A stretch of 64,000 nucleotides of DNA from Tragulus kanchil. Lineage: Eukaryota; Chordata; Mammalia; Artiodactyla; Tragulidae. The translations under genes and the position numbers were made by a program. Below are positions 34,926 to 44,926 of the stretch, one piece after another; the stretch's first letter is position 1, and each line of letters starts with the position of its first letter. The stretch is taken from positions 33,862,874 through 33,926,873 of the forward strand of contig JAIOJX010000003.1 of the NCBI GenBank assembly GCA_022376925.1, read 5' to 3'. Under the pieces are notes generated by a model that searched no databases, was not told the DNA's origin, and was given only the letters and a program-made list of their open reading frames with translations.

Positions 34926-36824
34926 ACTTTATTCAACACACTGGTTAATCAGAAGTTGGCTTCTAACTTGTACTGCTGCTTTGCATGCTATATGACAATT
35001 GTCTCGCTTTTCTTACTTGATCAAATCTTTTCCACTTATTGTTTAAGGGACACTTCATTCTAGCAAATTATAAACTCAGAGTTCTTAACAATTTAGTCTA
35101 CCACTGTGTCTGCCATAAAAAGCTTTTTACTCGTCTTTGTCTTTATATTATGAATTATTTTCAGTTTATTATATAGTTTACAGGATTTTTGGTAAAACTC
35201 CACGTAGTACCTTAATGGAAGTAAATAATAGCGAGTAGAGCAACTGAGGCAGGAATCAAATATATCTGATCATCCAGGTGAAATGAAGCTTATATAGGAT
35301 GCTGATAGAAAGTCTCTCTCTTTTGATATTATGCGATTTCCCTATCTGGGGTTGAATCAGTTCTACATGGAGAGAGTTAAAACCACCGACACTTCCTTTA
35401 TCCCTAGCTGGCGGCAAGTCTCAGCGTTTTAGATGACTGCAAACTATTCGAGAACTGTCAAGGGCTGGAGGAACCCCTACGTCATTAGTGCGCTGTCCAT
35501 AAATCGAGTCATTCTGGACAAGACTTAACTACGCCTCTGGAGTCTCGGTGCTTTAGATCTGGTTCGCAAGCTCGTCCACAGCGCAGCACGTGCAGAATAC
35601 GGTACTGCAGGGCGCTGGGGTCAACGGAGGAGGCAGCACAGCGCGGCACACCTGGGTCCCCCTCCTCGCTCTGTCCCGGGGCACGGGAGTGGAGGCTCTC
35701 AAGAAGGCGCTCCCGTCGCAGGGTCTTCCTAGCCGTTACTCCTGACTCCTCTTGCCCCTTTTTTTTTAAAACAGTCACAACACTTCCCACTGTTGTGCAA
35801 CCATTAACATCACCTATCTCTAGAACTTTCTCATCATCTGAAACTGCTCATTAAAAAATAACTCCGCATTCTCCCCTGTCTCTCTTGCCCTTGGCAACCA
35901 ACTTTCTATTTTTTTTCTGTCTCTAGGGTTTTGACTACCTTAGGTACCTCAGGTAAGTGGAAACACAGAATAGTCGCCCTTTTGCATCCAGTTTACTTCA
36001 CTTAGCTAAATCACTTTATTCAACACACTGGTTAATCAGAAGTTGGCTTCTAACTTGTACTGCTGCTTTGCATGCTATATGACAATTGTCTCGCTTTTCT
36101 TACTTGATCAAATCTTTTCCACTTATTGTTTAAGGGACACTTCATTCTAGCAAATTATAAACTCAGAGTTCTTAACAATTTAGTCTACCACTGTGTCTGC
36201 CATAAAAAGCTTTTTACTCGTCTTTGTCTTTATATTATGAATTATTTTCAGTTTATTATATAGTTTACAGGATTTTTGGTAAAACTCCACGTAGTACCTT
36301 AATGGAAGTAAATAATAGCGAGTAGAGCAACTGAGGCAGGAATCAAATATATCTGATCATCCAGGTGAAAAGAAGCATAGATAGGATGCTGAAAGAAAAA
36401 GTCTCTGTATTGATATTATGCGATATCCATATCAGGGGTTGAATCAGTTCTACATGGAGAGAGGTAAAACCACCGACACTTCCTTTATCCCTAGCTGGCG
36501 GCAAGTCTCAGCGTTTTAGATGACTGCAAACTATTCGAGAACTGTCAAGGGCTGGAGGAACCCCTACGTCATTAGTGCGCTGTCCATAAATCGAGTCATT
36601 CTGGACAAGACTTAACTACGCCTCTGGAGTCTCGGTGCTTTAGATCTGGTTCGCAAGCTCGTCCACAGCGCAGCACGTGCAGAATACGGTACTGCAGGGC
36701 GCTGGGGTCAACGGAGGAGGCAGCACAGCGCGGCACACCTGGGTCCCCCTCCTCGCTCTGTCCCGGGGCACGGGAGTGGAGGCTCTCAAGAAGGCGCTCC
36801 CGTCGCAGGGTCTTCCTAGCCGTT
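34684..36824 (+). repeat. tandem duplication 10 (unit 1087 bp), RBM26 upstream region
   Basis: Copy A 34684-35737, copy B 35771-36824, linker 33 bp containing a T-run. The copies match except for a cluster of about ten mismatches and indels in roughly 80 bp (35286-35395 versus 36370-36480). Includes the GC-rich sequence leading into the RBM26 promoter, so the promoter flank appears twice. Confidence 0.97.
35013..35737. other. RBM26 upstream flank, first tandem copy
   Basis: AT-rich to about 35400, then CpG-containing. Same sequence as 36100-36824. No gene recognised. Confidence 0.5.
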
Positions 36825-36989
36825 GCGCCACGCCACCTGTTACAGAGTTAGAGCTGATGTGAAGTCGGCGGCCTTTCGCTGCTTGTAAAAAAAATAAAGA
36901 AAAAAGCAAAGAAAAAAAAAAAAAGTCTTTACTCCTTAAGAGGACCAAAGCGTGAAAAAGCACAAGGCCCACCCGCCAAGCCAAAGACG
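36520..36989. other. GC-richer upstream flank of the RBM26 promoter
   Basis: Moderately GC-rich, CpG-containing sequence joining the CpG island to AT-rich DNA. An A-rich stretch lies at 36886-36925. The part before 36824 is the second copy of a tandem duplication whose first copy ends at 35737. In human, an antisense lncRNA (RBM26-AS1) starts head-to-head with RBM26, so this region could hold a divergent start. Nothing in the sequence alone proves a transcript. Confidence 0.5.
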
Positions 36990-37079
36990 CCAAACCCCTC
37001 CACTCGCCCCAGCGCATACGCCGAAGAGCTTACGTCTCTTCCCAGCAGGCTCCGGGAGTCACCGCGAGACTTCATCAAT

Positions 37080-37089
37080 TCTCGCGAGA
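37080..37089. promoter_or_regulatory. TCTCGCGAGA palindromic promoter element
   Basis: A perfect 10-bp palindrome, TCTCGCGAGA, about 470 bp upstream of the RBM26 start codon. This element is a known core motif of CpG-island housekeeping promoters, bound by BANP and earlier attributed to ZBTB33/Kaiso, and its binding depends on lack of CpG methylation. A related half-site, ACCGCGAGAC, lies about 20 bp upstream at 37061-37070. Confidence 0.85.
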
Positions 37090-37099
37090 TTTATCGGCA

Positions 37100-37108
37100 G
37101 CCATTTTC
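37100..37108 (-). promoter_or_regulatory. possible YY1-like site at the transcription start
   Basis: GCCATTTTC, 10 bp after the TCTCGCGAGA palindrome. It resembles the GCCATnTT (AAnATGGC on the other strand) YY1 site common at TATA-less starts. The match is only partial, so this is tentative. Confidence 0.4.
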
Positions 37109-37553
37109 TTGGGGGTGCTGGGACCCGGGAAGACCCCCCGAGTTGTTCCCATTCAGCTGCCCTTCGTTCTCGCTTTCTTCACTTTTTCCTCTGCGTGGCC
37201 TGCAAGCACCTGGTCCCACGGCCGAGCGCACGCCCGTGTCTCGGCGCGGGTCGCGCTTTGGTCCAGGAAGACTCGCTGGGGTGGCGGGCAGGGGGAGGGC
37301 CCGGGCGAGCCGTTGCTGCCTCCGCCGGGGCCGGGGTCCGCGGTGGGGGAGCCCCCGGCGCCCCGTGGCCTCGCGGCCTGCGGCGGTCCCCGCGGAGCTG
37401 CTCGCCGATCCGGGCTCGCGGGAACCCGCCAGCGGCGCCTCCCACCGCGGCCCACGCGGGCGGCGCGCGGAGGAGGGGGCGGGGGCAGCGGCGGCTGTAG
37501 CGGCCGCGACCCGGGCGGGCGGAGGTGTGTGACGGGCCTCGGGGCCGCGGTGG

Positions 37554-37624
37554 ATGGTGTCTAAAATGATCATTGAAAACTTCGAGGCACTCAAGTCCTG
37601 GCTCAGCAAGACGCTCGAGCCCAT
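37554..37624 (+). CDS. RBM26: RBM26 first coding exon (partial gene)
   Basis: Reads MVSKMIIENFEALKSW, then LSKTLEP, then the two bases AT that are completed by the next exon. This matches the N terminus of RNA-binding protein 26 as I know it; the paralogue RBM27 starts differently (MLIEDVDALKSW). In the family this segment opens the N-terminal PWI-like helical domain; the CCCH zinc finger and RRM domains lie in later exons outside the window. RBM26 is a nuclear RNA-binding protein linked to the poly(A)-tail exosome-targeting (PAXT) pathway, which sends polyadenylated nuclear RNAs to the exosome. Start choice: an in-frame TGA sits at 37530-37532, 24 bases upstream, and no ATG occurs between the likely transcription start near 37.1 kb and 37554. 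Position +4 is G, position -3 is T, so the Kozak context is moderate. The exon ends at a consensus donor. An alternative start at the fifth codon (M5) is possible but less likely. Confidence 0.93.
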
Positions 37625-37630
37625 GTGAGT
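37625..37630 (+). other. RBM26: RBM26 exon 1 splice donor
   Basis: The bases CCAT|GTGAGT give a consensus 5' splice site directly after the coding segment. The intron is phase 2, so the next exon must supply the third base of an Ile codon (ATY). The known protein continues ICDADPSAL, which fits. Confidence 0.9.
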
Positions 37631-38270
37631 ATCCGGGAGCCGTTTCCTTGCAGAGATGCAGGGGGAGGGAGGGGGACTCGCGGTGGCCCCAGGTGCCTGC
37701 TGTGGAGGCCGAAGCGGCGGACGGAGGTCCCGGGCTCCGCGTTTTTCTCCTCCTGCTCCCGCCCTCGTTCCCGGGTTCAGAGTGCGCCCCGGGGCCGGAG
37801 CTGAGCTCTCCCTTGTCGCCGAGTTGGTGCTTAAACCGGTGTCTCCTCTCTTGTTTTTCCGTTATTTGTAGACCGACCCCCGTCCACACAGACCACTCGT
37901 CATGTGCGGAGGGCCCCCAGATCGGTTTCTTTGGGCGAACTCGAGCATAAGGTGCCCACTAGACTGTCTGACTTTTTTTTTTTTTTTTTGAATGAAGTGA
38001 CTAGCCCTTTTTAGCAGTTAGACCGGGCTTCGCCTAGCCCACTCACGTTTTACCTAAATACAAAAGAAAGGCCCAGTCTCCCATGTGCTGTCTGGCTTTT
38101 CACTGATTGAAGATGTAACAGGTGCTAAGGTGCCCAGTAAAATTCCCCTTTCTCGTCTGCGCGTTTGTTCGCTTGGAGGAAATAAATGCAGGCTACCCAT
38201 ATGGACTGTTTGGCAGTTTTAAGTAGACTCCTTTGGTGCACTCTGTGTGTCTGTCTCCACTCTATGTCTC

Positions 38271-38289
38271 TGTGTGTGTGTGTGTGTGT
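38271..38289. repeat. (TG)n microsatellite
   Basis: About nine TG units in RBM26 intron 1, 650 bp after exon 1. Confidence 0.95.
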
Positions 38290-38454
38290 TGAGGGGGGCG
38301 GTTTGGAGTGCTGACATGTAGGTTTCAAAAATTGAGTGTTATAAGGATTTATCTTTTTAATGCATACAAAATATGTCATGGGGCAAGTGTTTTGATCACA
38401 AGTGGTGGATTTACAATAAGCAATTTAAAATGCAATGCGGAATAATATCCTCTC

Positions 38455-40010
38455 ATTTAATACGTTTATTAAGCGCCTTCTGTGGACAGTGGGAGGTTTT
38501 GGGGCTAGAGCCTTTAAATTCCAAAATTGACAGGGCATAATAAAAGAGGGAACAAGCTTACTTCAGGTAGTGAGACTACTGACGGCTGTTATAATAGAGA
38601 GTCACGGAAAAGAGTGATTACAAGGCCACTCGGAGGCGGCGACACTTGAGCAACACCTGAGAAGGAGAAGCAAGTATTTGTGTAAAAGTCTGGAGGGAGA
38701 ATTCTCCTTACAGAGGGAATAGCAAGTGCAAAGGCCCTGTAGTGGAAATGATCGTGATGTGTTAAAGGAAGAGAACGGCTGTTGTGGCTGCAAGGAATCT
38801 GGTGAAGGGGAAAGAGACGGAAAGTTGTGAAGTTGGAGAAGTAGGCACGGGCCAAATCATGCAGGATCTTCTAGACTGTGGGCAAGATCTAAGATTTTAC
38901 TTACAGTATGATGGGAAGCGTTAGATGGTTTAAAGCAGGCAGGGATTGGTTTGATTTTGTTCGAACTGTGCCTACTTTGTGGAGATTATGAGGTCAGAAA
39001 AGGAAGGGGACCATGCTGAAGGAAGTTGTAGGCAGAGCTACAGATAGTTTGCACTAGAGTGAGAGTGAAGAGAGAATGAAATATGTTTAGTAAATGTGAT
39101 GGAACTTGCTGGTGAATTGAACGTGGGAGATAAGTGAAAGGAAAGTCAAGGGTGATGACTAAGAAGTTAATCTGAGCAACTGAATGTGTGTTGGTTAAGG
39201 AGGCTTGGAGAGAACAGGTTGAAGGGAGCAGAGGAGGGCGGTTGATTTTGACCATTAAGTATAAAGTGTGTGTTATATTTTAAGTTGGATATCAAATGGG
39301 TAGTTGGATGTGTGTCTCGAACTCAGGCTAGACCTGGAGATAACTTGGAGCCATGCAGATAGTATGTAAAATCATGAGACTGGCATGTTTTTTTGTTTGT
39401 TTGTTTTTTTAAGATTTATTTATTTATTTATTTTGGGCGGGGGTCAGGTTGGGGAGGGAGGGGAGCAGGCGGGCCACTTCTATTGGTCCTTCGTTTCTCC
39501 ATGTTCATCCGTCTTTGTTCTTTGGCTCCTGTGGGCCTCCCATCGCGGTGGCGTCTGTCGTTGCAGAGCGCCGGCTCTGGGCGCATACGCTCCAGAGTTC
39601 CAGCTCGGTAATTGGACACATCGGTCCAGCCGCTCCGCAGCACGTGGGATCTTCCCAGGCCAGGGCTCGAACCAGCGCCCCTTGCACTGCAAGGCGGTGT
39701 CCTTACCCACTGGACCACCAGGGGAAGCCCTGAGACTGGCATGTTTTTGAGGAAGAATGTGTAGGTAGGGAAGAGAGGAGAGTCCAGGTCTGAGGTAGGT
39801 AGAAAATTGGGATACATGTCAGTAATGAAATAGATGTATGACGAAAGAGGAGGGTTATCAGCTGGATGGGGTGCTGCAGAATGGATTAAAAAAAGGGAGG
39901 GGGGAGCCAGGTAAGTAACTCGTAGAATGACAGGGTAGAAGTCATTGGTGAACGTAGTGGAAAGTTTCACTGGAGTGGGATGGTGTGACTAGAAGCCCTG
40001 TCTCAGTGGG
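38455..40010 (-). mobile_element. long antisense L2 LINE remnant, split by a SINE
   Basis: Reads as antisense L2: TTTATTAAGCGCCTTCTGTG, GGGAATAGCAAGTGCAAAGG, AAATCATGCAGGATCTTCTA, then upstream L2 sequence (GGGTAGTTGGATGTGTGTCT, GACCTGGAGATAACTTGG) up to SINE copy 10 and beyond it to about 40010. One of the longer L2 remnants in the window. Confidence 0.75.
39400..39730 (-). mobile_element. young CHR-type SINE, copy 10, full length, inside L2
   Basis: Flanked by a perfect 18-bp target duplication, TGAGACTGGCATGTTTTT, at 39375-39392 and 39731-39748. Interrupts a long antisense L2 remnant. Full length with (TTTA)n tail and C-rich segment. Confidence 0.96.
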
Positions 40011-40019
40011 TTGGAGCTG

Positions 40020-40232
40020 TGGAGTAGAGTGGTTGACATGGTGAACCCTGGAGCCAGAATGGCTGCCTTTGAATTCTGCCTCTGCCACTTACCACCTGTA
40101 GGATATTGGGTAAGTTACTTAGCTCAGTATCTCCACTTCCTCATGCCTGAGGGGGGTAAAGGTAATGAATATGTATTAAGAAAATCTTAAACACGGCCTG
40201 GTTTGCAATTAGCAGTCAATAAATGTTAGGTG
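40020..40232 (+). mobile_element. MIR SINE
   Basis: ACCCTGGAGCCAGAATGGCT, TTGAATTCTGCCTCTGCCAC, TGGGTAAGTTACTTAGCTC, then GCAGTCAATAAATGTTAG at the 3' end. Confidence 0.88.
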
Positions 40233-40769
40233 TATGGAGAAGTTAGAATGTGTTACATTAAAAGTTCCCTTGTTTAAACCTTCAGTTCTCAAATTACTTA
40301 TCAGCTTTATTAGTGTTTCTTTTTTTTTTTCTTTCCCCTCTCTGTAACAGCTACTTAGTGTGCTTGCTTGTGACTTTTCTGTAGCTTTAATAAAGCATAT
40401 TCAGGTAGAGCACTCAGATGATGTAGCACTGGCGTCTTTATTGCTGAAATGAGGCATGAGGTCCTTTTCCAGTGTACACTGCTATGGTAAAATTGAACCC
40501 TTATTCAAGTTCCTGCCCCTTTAATTGCATTACAGGTGAATTTTTTTAGGTGATTTTTAAAGCTGATTCTACTTATATTAAGACTTATAGTTTCTCACCT
40601 TGGTTTTGTGAAACTTTAAGATATGTTTTGTTATTGAAAGAGGTTTTTTTTTTCCTTTTTTTGGCCAAATAGCACCTGTTTGAGGCAAGACCAAAGATAG
40701 AACTCAGAATTTGTGTAGAACTTTTTAACTATTTGTGCTAGTACATATCTTACGGTTTTGGACTTGCCT

Positions 40770-41330
40770 CATTAAGTATATTAATTCAGCGAATATTTGT
40801 TGAGTAGTTACTCTACCCTGCGAAGCAGTGTAGTAGATACTGGGGAAATAGTAGGAAACAGGACATGAAATGACCATCTTAGTATTGTTTACCATCTAGC
40901 AGGAGAGACAGATGTTAAACAAGTAACTATAAAACTAGTTGAGTGTTACGTGTTACGAATCCAGAATGCTGTCAAAATACAGGAGGGTCTAGAAGGACTT
41001 GCCTTGTCTGACAATATTTCATCTCAGCCAAGAAGAATGAGGAGCAGGTTGTTGGGGCAAACGGATGGGGATGGAGAGTTGTAATAGCAAGGTTTTGGAG
41101 AGCAGATGGTAGGAAGGCCCTAAAGTGAAGGCCGAAAGGGGTCTTGGGGGAATCGAAAGAAACTGAAAAAAGGTGCAGAAGAAACAGCAGCAGAAGACTC
41201 CAGAGAGAGGAGCCAGATTGCATGAGACTGTTGAGTCATGTTAAGGATTTTGGATGCCAGTGAAGGATAGTGGGAAGCCAGTAAAGGGCTTTAGGGGAGG
41301 AGAGTTTTCAGATGGACATTAAAAACAGGA
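40770..41330 (-). mobile_element. antisense L2 LINE remnant
   Basis: AGCGAATATTTGTTGAGTAG, GATACTGGGGAAATAGTAGG, AGGAGAGACAGATGTTAAAC and GGAAGCCAGTAAAGGGCTTT follow antisense L2 order. Repeated at 41858-42418 by duplication 11. Confidence 0.75.
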
Positions 41331-41857
41331 GAAAGTCAACCTGGTTACAGTTTCAACATGAAATAGAAGTTTGTTTGATTATAAAGTTTGTAGGTATATC
41401 AGGATTCCAGGTTTTCTTTTTCATCATTTATTGAAAATTTATGTGTTAAAATTGTCATCTTGAAATACTTGGTGTTTTTGTTCTCCCAAACATCTGCTTA
41501 GTCATAGATGCTAATAATAAAATTAAATTAGATGTTGGTCTTTCCTTTACCATTGATCGCTTTTTCATAATGCATTCTTGGAAAAAAGTTAAGCTTTCTT
41601 GTTTGTTTTTTTTTGTTTTTCTTTTAAACAGAAGAGGTTTGCTGCTGTGTTTTAAAACTTTGTATGAATTTACATATCACTAAATGTGATTCAGTAAAAT
41701 CATGGATTATTTTTCATTTAAGGGAAACCTCAAGATCTCATCAAAACCCTTAATTTTTCCTAAAATAAAATTGAGAGACCAAATGATGTGCCCAGATTTT
41801 GTGTAGAACTTTTTAACTATTTGTGCTAGTACATATCTTACGGTTTTGGACTTGCCT

Positions 41858-42418
41858 CATTAAGTATATTAATTCAGCGAATATTTGTTGAGTAGTTACT
41901 CTACCCTGCGAAGCAGTGTAGTAGATACTGGGGAAATAGTAGGAAACAGGACATGAAATGACCATCTTAGTATTGTTTACCATCTAGCAGGAGAGACAGA
42001 TGTTAAACAAGTAACTATAAAACTAGTTGAGTGTTACGTGTTACGAATCCAGAATGCTGTCAAAATACAGGAGGGTCTAGAAGGACTTGCCTTGTCTGAC
42101 AATATTTCATCTCAGCCAAGAAGAATGAGGAGCAGGTTGTTGGGGCAAACGGATGGGGATGGAGAGTTGTAATAGCAAGGTTTTGGAGAGCAGATGGTAG
42201 GAAGGCCCTAAAGTGAAGGCCGAAAGGGGTCTTGGGGGAATCGAAAGAAACTGAAAAAAGGTGCAGAAGAAACAGCAGCAGAAGACTCCAGAGAGAGGAG
42301 CCAGATTGCATGAGACTGTTGAGTCATGTTAAGGATTTTGGATGCCAGTGAAGGATAGTGGGAAGCCAGTAAAGGGCTTTAGGGGAGGAGAGTTTTCAGA
42401 TGGACATTAAAAACAGGA
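41858..42418 (-). mobile_element. antisense L2 remnant (second tandem copy)
   Basis: Repeat of 40770-41330. Confidence 0.75.
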
Positions 42419-42944
42419 GAAAGTCAACCTGGTTACAGTTTCAACATGAAATAGAAGTTTGTTTGATTATAAAGTTTGTAGGTATATCAGGATTCCAGGT
42501 TTTCTTTTTCATCATTTATTGAAAATTTATGTGTTAAAATTGTCATCTTGAAATACTTGGTGTTTTTGTTCTCCCAAACATCTGCTTAGTCATAGATGCT
42601 AATAATAAAATTAAATTAGATGTTGGTCTTTCCTTTACCATTGATCGCTTTTTCATAATGCATTCTTGGAAAAAAGTTAAGCTTTCTTGTTTGTTTTTTT
42701 TTGTTTTTCTTTTTAAACAGAAGAGGTTTGCTGCTGTGTTTTAAAACTTTGTATGAATTTACATATCACTAAATGTGATTCAGTAAAATCATGGATTATT
42801 TTTCATTTAAGGGAAACCTCAAGATCTCATCAAAACCCTTAATTTTTCCTAAAATAAAATTGAGAGACCAAATGATGTGCCCAGATTTTGTTGAGTTTAG
42901 CAGTGAAGAACAGAATGCCTTGTTTTGTGCTCCTGCTATCTTGC

Positions 42945-43125
42945 AGTGCTGTGGAGGTAGCATTGTGTAGCAGAAAGCAAACATTTTTGTGTCCACATAG
43001 ACCGTTGTCCAGATCTCTCAGCTCTGCCACTTATTAACTGAATAGGCAAGTGAACCTCCTCTTGTATGTATGATAGGGAGAATTATACCTGTTTCTGTAG
43101 GTGAAAGGATTAAATGAGACATATT
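42945..43125 (+). mobile_element. MIR SINE
   Basis: GCATTGTGTAGCAGAAAG, CAGCTCTGCCACTTATTAAC, GGCAAGTGAACCTCCTC and GTGAAAGGATTAAATGAGAC. Repeated at 44014-44194. Confidence 0.82.
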
Positions 43126-44013
43126 TTTAAGAGCCTCCCCCTTCCCTATTTTTTTCCAGGATATATATTAGCAGTGAAAAAGCATTTACCCAAAGGAAAT
43201 GTTGCAAAATACAAGAGTACCTGCTACACAGTCCAGCCAGCTCACTCTTTTGGCCATTATTTCAGTCTGCTTAGGTTTCTCTCACTCATTTTGACCTTTT
43301 CTTCCTGTTATATCTCTAACCAAATTTTTAACTTAAAATTTAAGACAAGTATTTAATACCTAACTCTTAGTAACAGTTACCAGAGAAAAACATATTGAAC
43401 AAGCTATCTGCCCTCAAGTCCAGGGAATTTTAAAACTAAATTGTGTAGAATAATAGAAAACAACAGACCACATTATAAAAGCTATAATAAGTCAATATGT
43501 TTGATAAGGTTTGCAGATGCTATACTCTGATTCTCTGTCACATAGTTTTTATTGGCCTTACCGCCCCAACTTTAAGTAGAAGTTAACGTTCATCGATTCT
43601 CATTTTTCATTCACTGAAATGTTGATTCAGTCCACAATTTTTTTTTCATGGGAAACTGCTTAGTCATAGATGCTAATAATAAAATTAAATTAGATGTTGG
43701 TCTTTCCTTTACCATTGATCGCTTTTCATAATGCATTCTTGGAAAAAGTTAAGCTTTCTTGTTTGTTTTTTTGTTTTCTTTTAAACAGAAGAGGTTTGCT
43801 GCTGTGTTTTAAAACTTTGTATGAATTTACATATCACTAAATGTGATTCAGTAAAATCATGGATTATTTTTCATTTAAGGGAAACCTCAAGATCTCATCA
43901 AAACCCTTAATTTTTCCTAAAATAAAATTGAGAGACCAAATGATGTGCCCAGATTTTGTTGAGTTTAGCAGTGAAGAACAGAATGCCTTGTTTTGTGCTC
44001 CTGCTATCTTGCA

Positions 44014-44194
44014 GTGCTGTGGAGGTAGCATTGTGTAGCAGAAAGCAAACATTTTTGTGTCCACATAGACCGTTGTCCAGATCTCTCAGCTCTGCCACTT
44101 ATTAACTGAATAGGCAAGTGAACCTCCTCTTGTATGTATGATAGGGAGAATTATACCTGTTTCTGTAGGTGAAAGGATTAAATGAGACATATTT
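44014..44194 (+). mobile_element. MIR SINE (second tandem copy)
   Basis: Repeat of 42945-43125 by duplication 12. Confidence 0.82.
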
Positions 44195-44664
44195 TTAAGA
44201 GCCTCCCCCTTCCCTATTTTTTTTTTCCAGGATATATATTAGCAGTGAAAAAGCATTTACCCAAAGGAAATGTTGCAAAATACAAGAGTACCTGCTACAC
44301 AGTCCAGCCAGCTCACTCTTTTGGCCATTATTTCAGTCTGCTTAGGTTTCTCTCACTCATTTTGACCTTTTCTTCCTGTTATATCTCTAACCAAATTTTT
44401 AACTCAAAATTTAAGACAAGTATTTAATACCTAACTCTTAGTAACAGTTACCAGAGAAAAACATATTGAACAAGCTATCTGCCCTCAAGTCCAGGGAATT
44501 TTAAAACTAAATTGTGTAGAATAATAGAAAACAACAGACCACATTATAAAAGCTATAATAAGTCAATATGTTTGATAAGGTTTGCAGATGCTATACTCTG
44601 ATTCTCTGTCACATAGTTTTTATTGGCCTTACCCGCCCCCCCCCCAACTTTAAGTAGAAGTTAA

Positions 44665-44850
44665 CGTTCATCGAGTTCTTACTATTTGCTAATTGTGCAT
44701 TCTTTGTGTGTGAGTTAAGTTCTTTTATCCCCATTTTAAGGATGAAGAAAGTGGACTCAAGAAGTTTGAGTAATATTTTTCATTCATAGCTAATAAATGA
44801 TAAGAGACAGGATTGAAAACATTTCTATTCCAGAGCTTTGCTGTGCATTA
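44665..44850 (-). mobile_element. MIR SINE
   Basis: Antisense: TTATCCCCATTTTAAGGATG, AGAAAGTGGACTCAAGAAGT, CTAATAAATGATAAGAGAC match the MIR complement. Confidence 0.72.
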
Positions 44851-44926
44851 TGATGTATGACCTTTCTCTGTTTCTTTTATATATGTTGAAATCAAAGGTG
44901 ATTTCCGTTCTCAGAAAGCCATGTAT

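Larger units (their letters stand above)
36990..37830 (+). promoter_or_regulatory. RBM26: CpG-island promoter and 5' UTR of RBM26
   Basis: GC and CpG density rise sharply at about 36.99 kb and fall after about 37.83 kb, in a window that is otherwise AT-rich. The most CpG-dense part, 37200-37560, is the inferred 5' UTR and contains GGGGCGGGG-type Sp/KLF boxes near 37475. There is no TATA box at a plausible position, as usual for housekeeping CpG-island promoters. Transcription is inferred to start near 37.10-37.15 kb, just 3' of the TCTCGCGAGA element. The exact start cannot be read from sequence. Confidence 0.85.
40710..42890 (+). repeat. tandem duplication 11 (unit 1088 bp)
   Basis: Copy A 40710-41801, copy B 41798-42890, abutting with 4 shared bases. 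Nearly identical; TTTTGTTTTTCTTTTAAAC versus one extra T in copy B. Contains an antisense L2 remnant. Confidence 0.97.
42582..44674 (+). repeat. tandem duplication 12 (unit about 1.08 kb), overlaps duplication 11
   Basis: Copy A 42582-43596, linker of 59 bp, copy B 43656-44674. The first 300 bases also occur from 41494, so this segment is present three times. Differences are mainly homopolymers, e.g. the C-run at 43562 (CCGCCCCAAC) versus 44632-44645, and one TTAAAATT versus TCAAAATT change. Confidence 0.97.

Noticed and set aside
37109..37564. Apparent upstream frame overlapping the RBM26 start
   Set aside because: It opens with TTG, not ATG, and there is no ATG in the leader before 37554.
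37179..37889. 236-codon minus-strand open frame
   Set aside because: It lies in the GC-rich promoter and 5' UTR, where stop codons are rare. Low-complexity Arg/Pro/Ala composition and no family resemblance.
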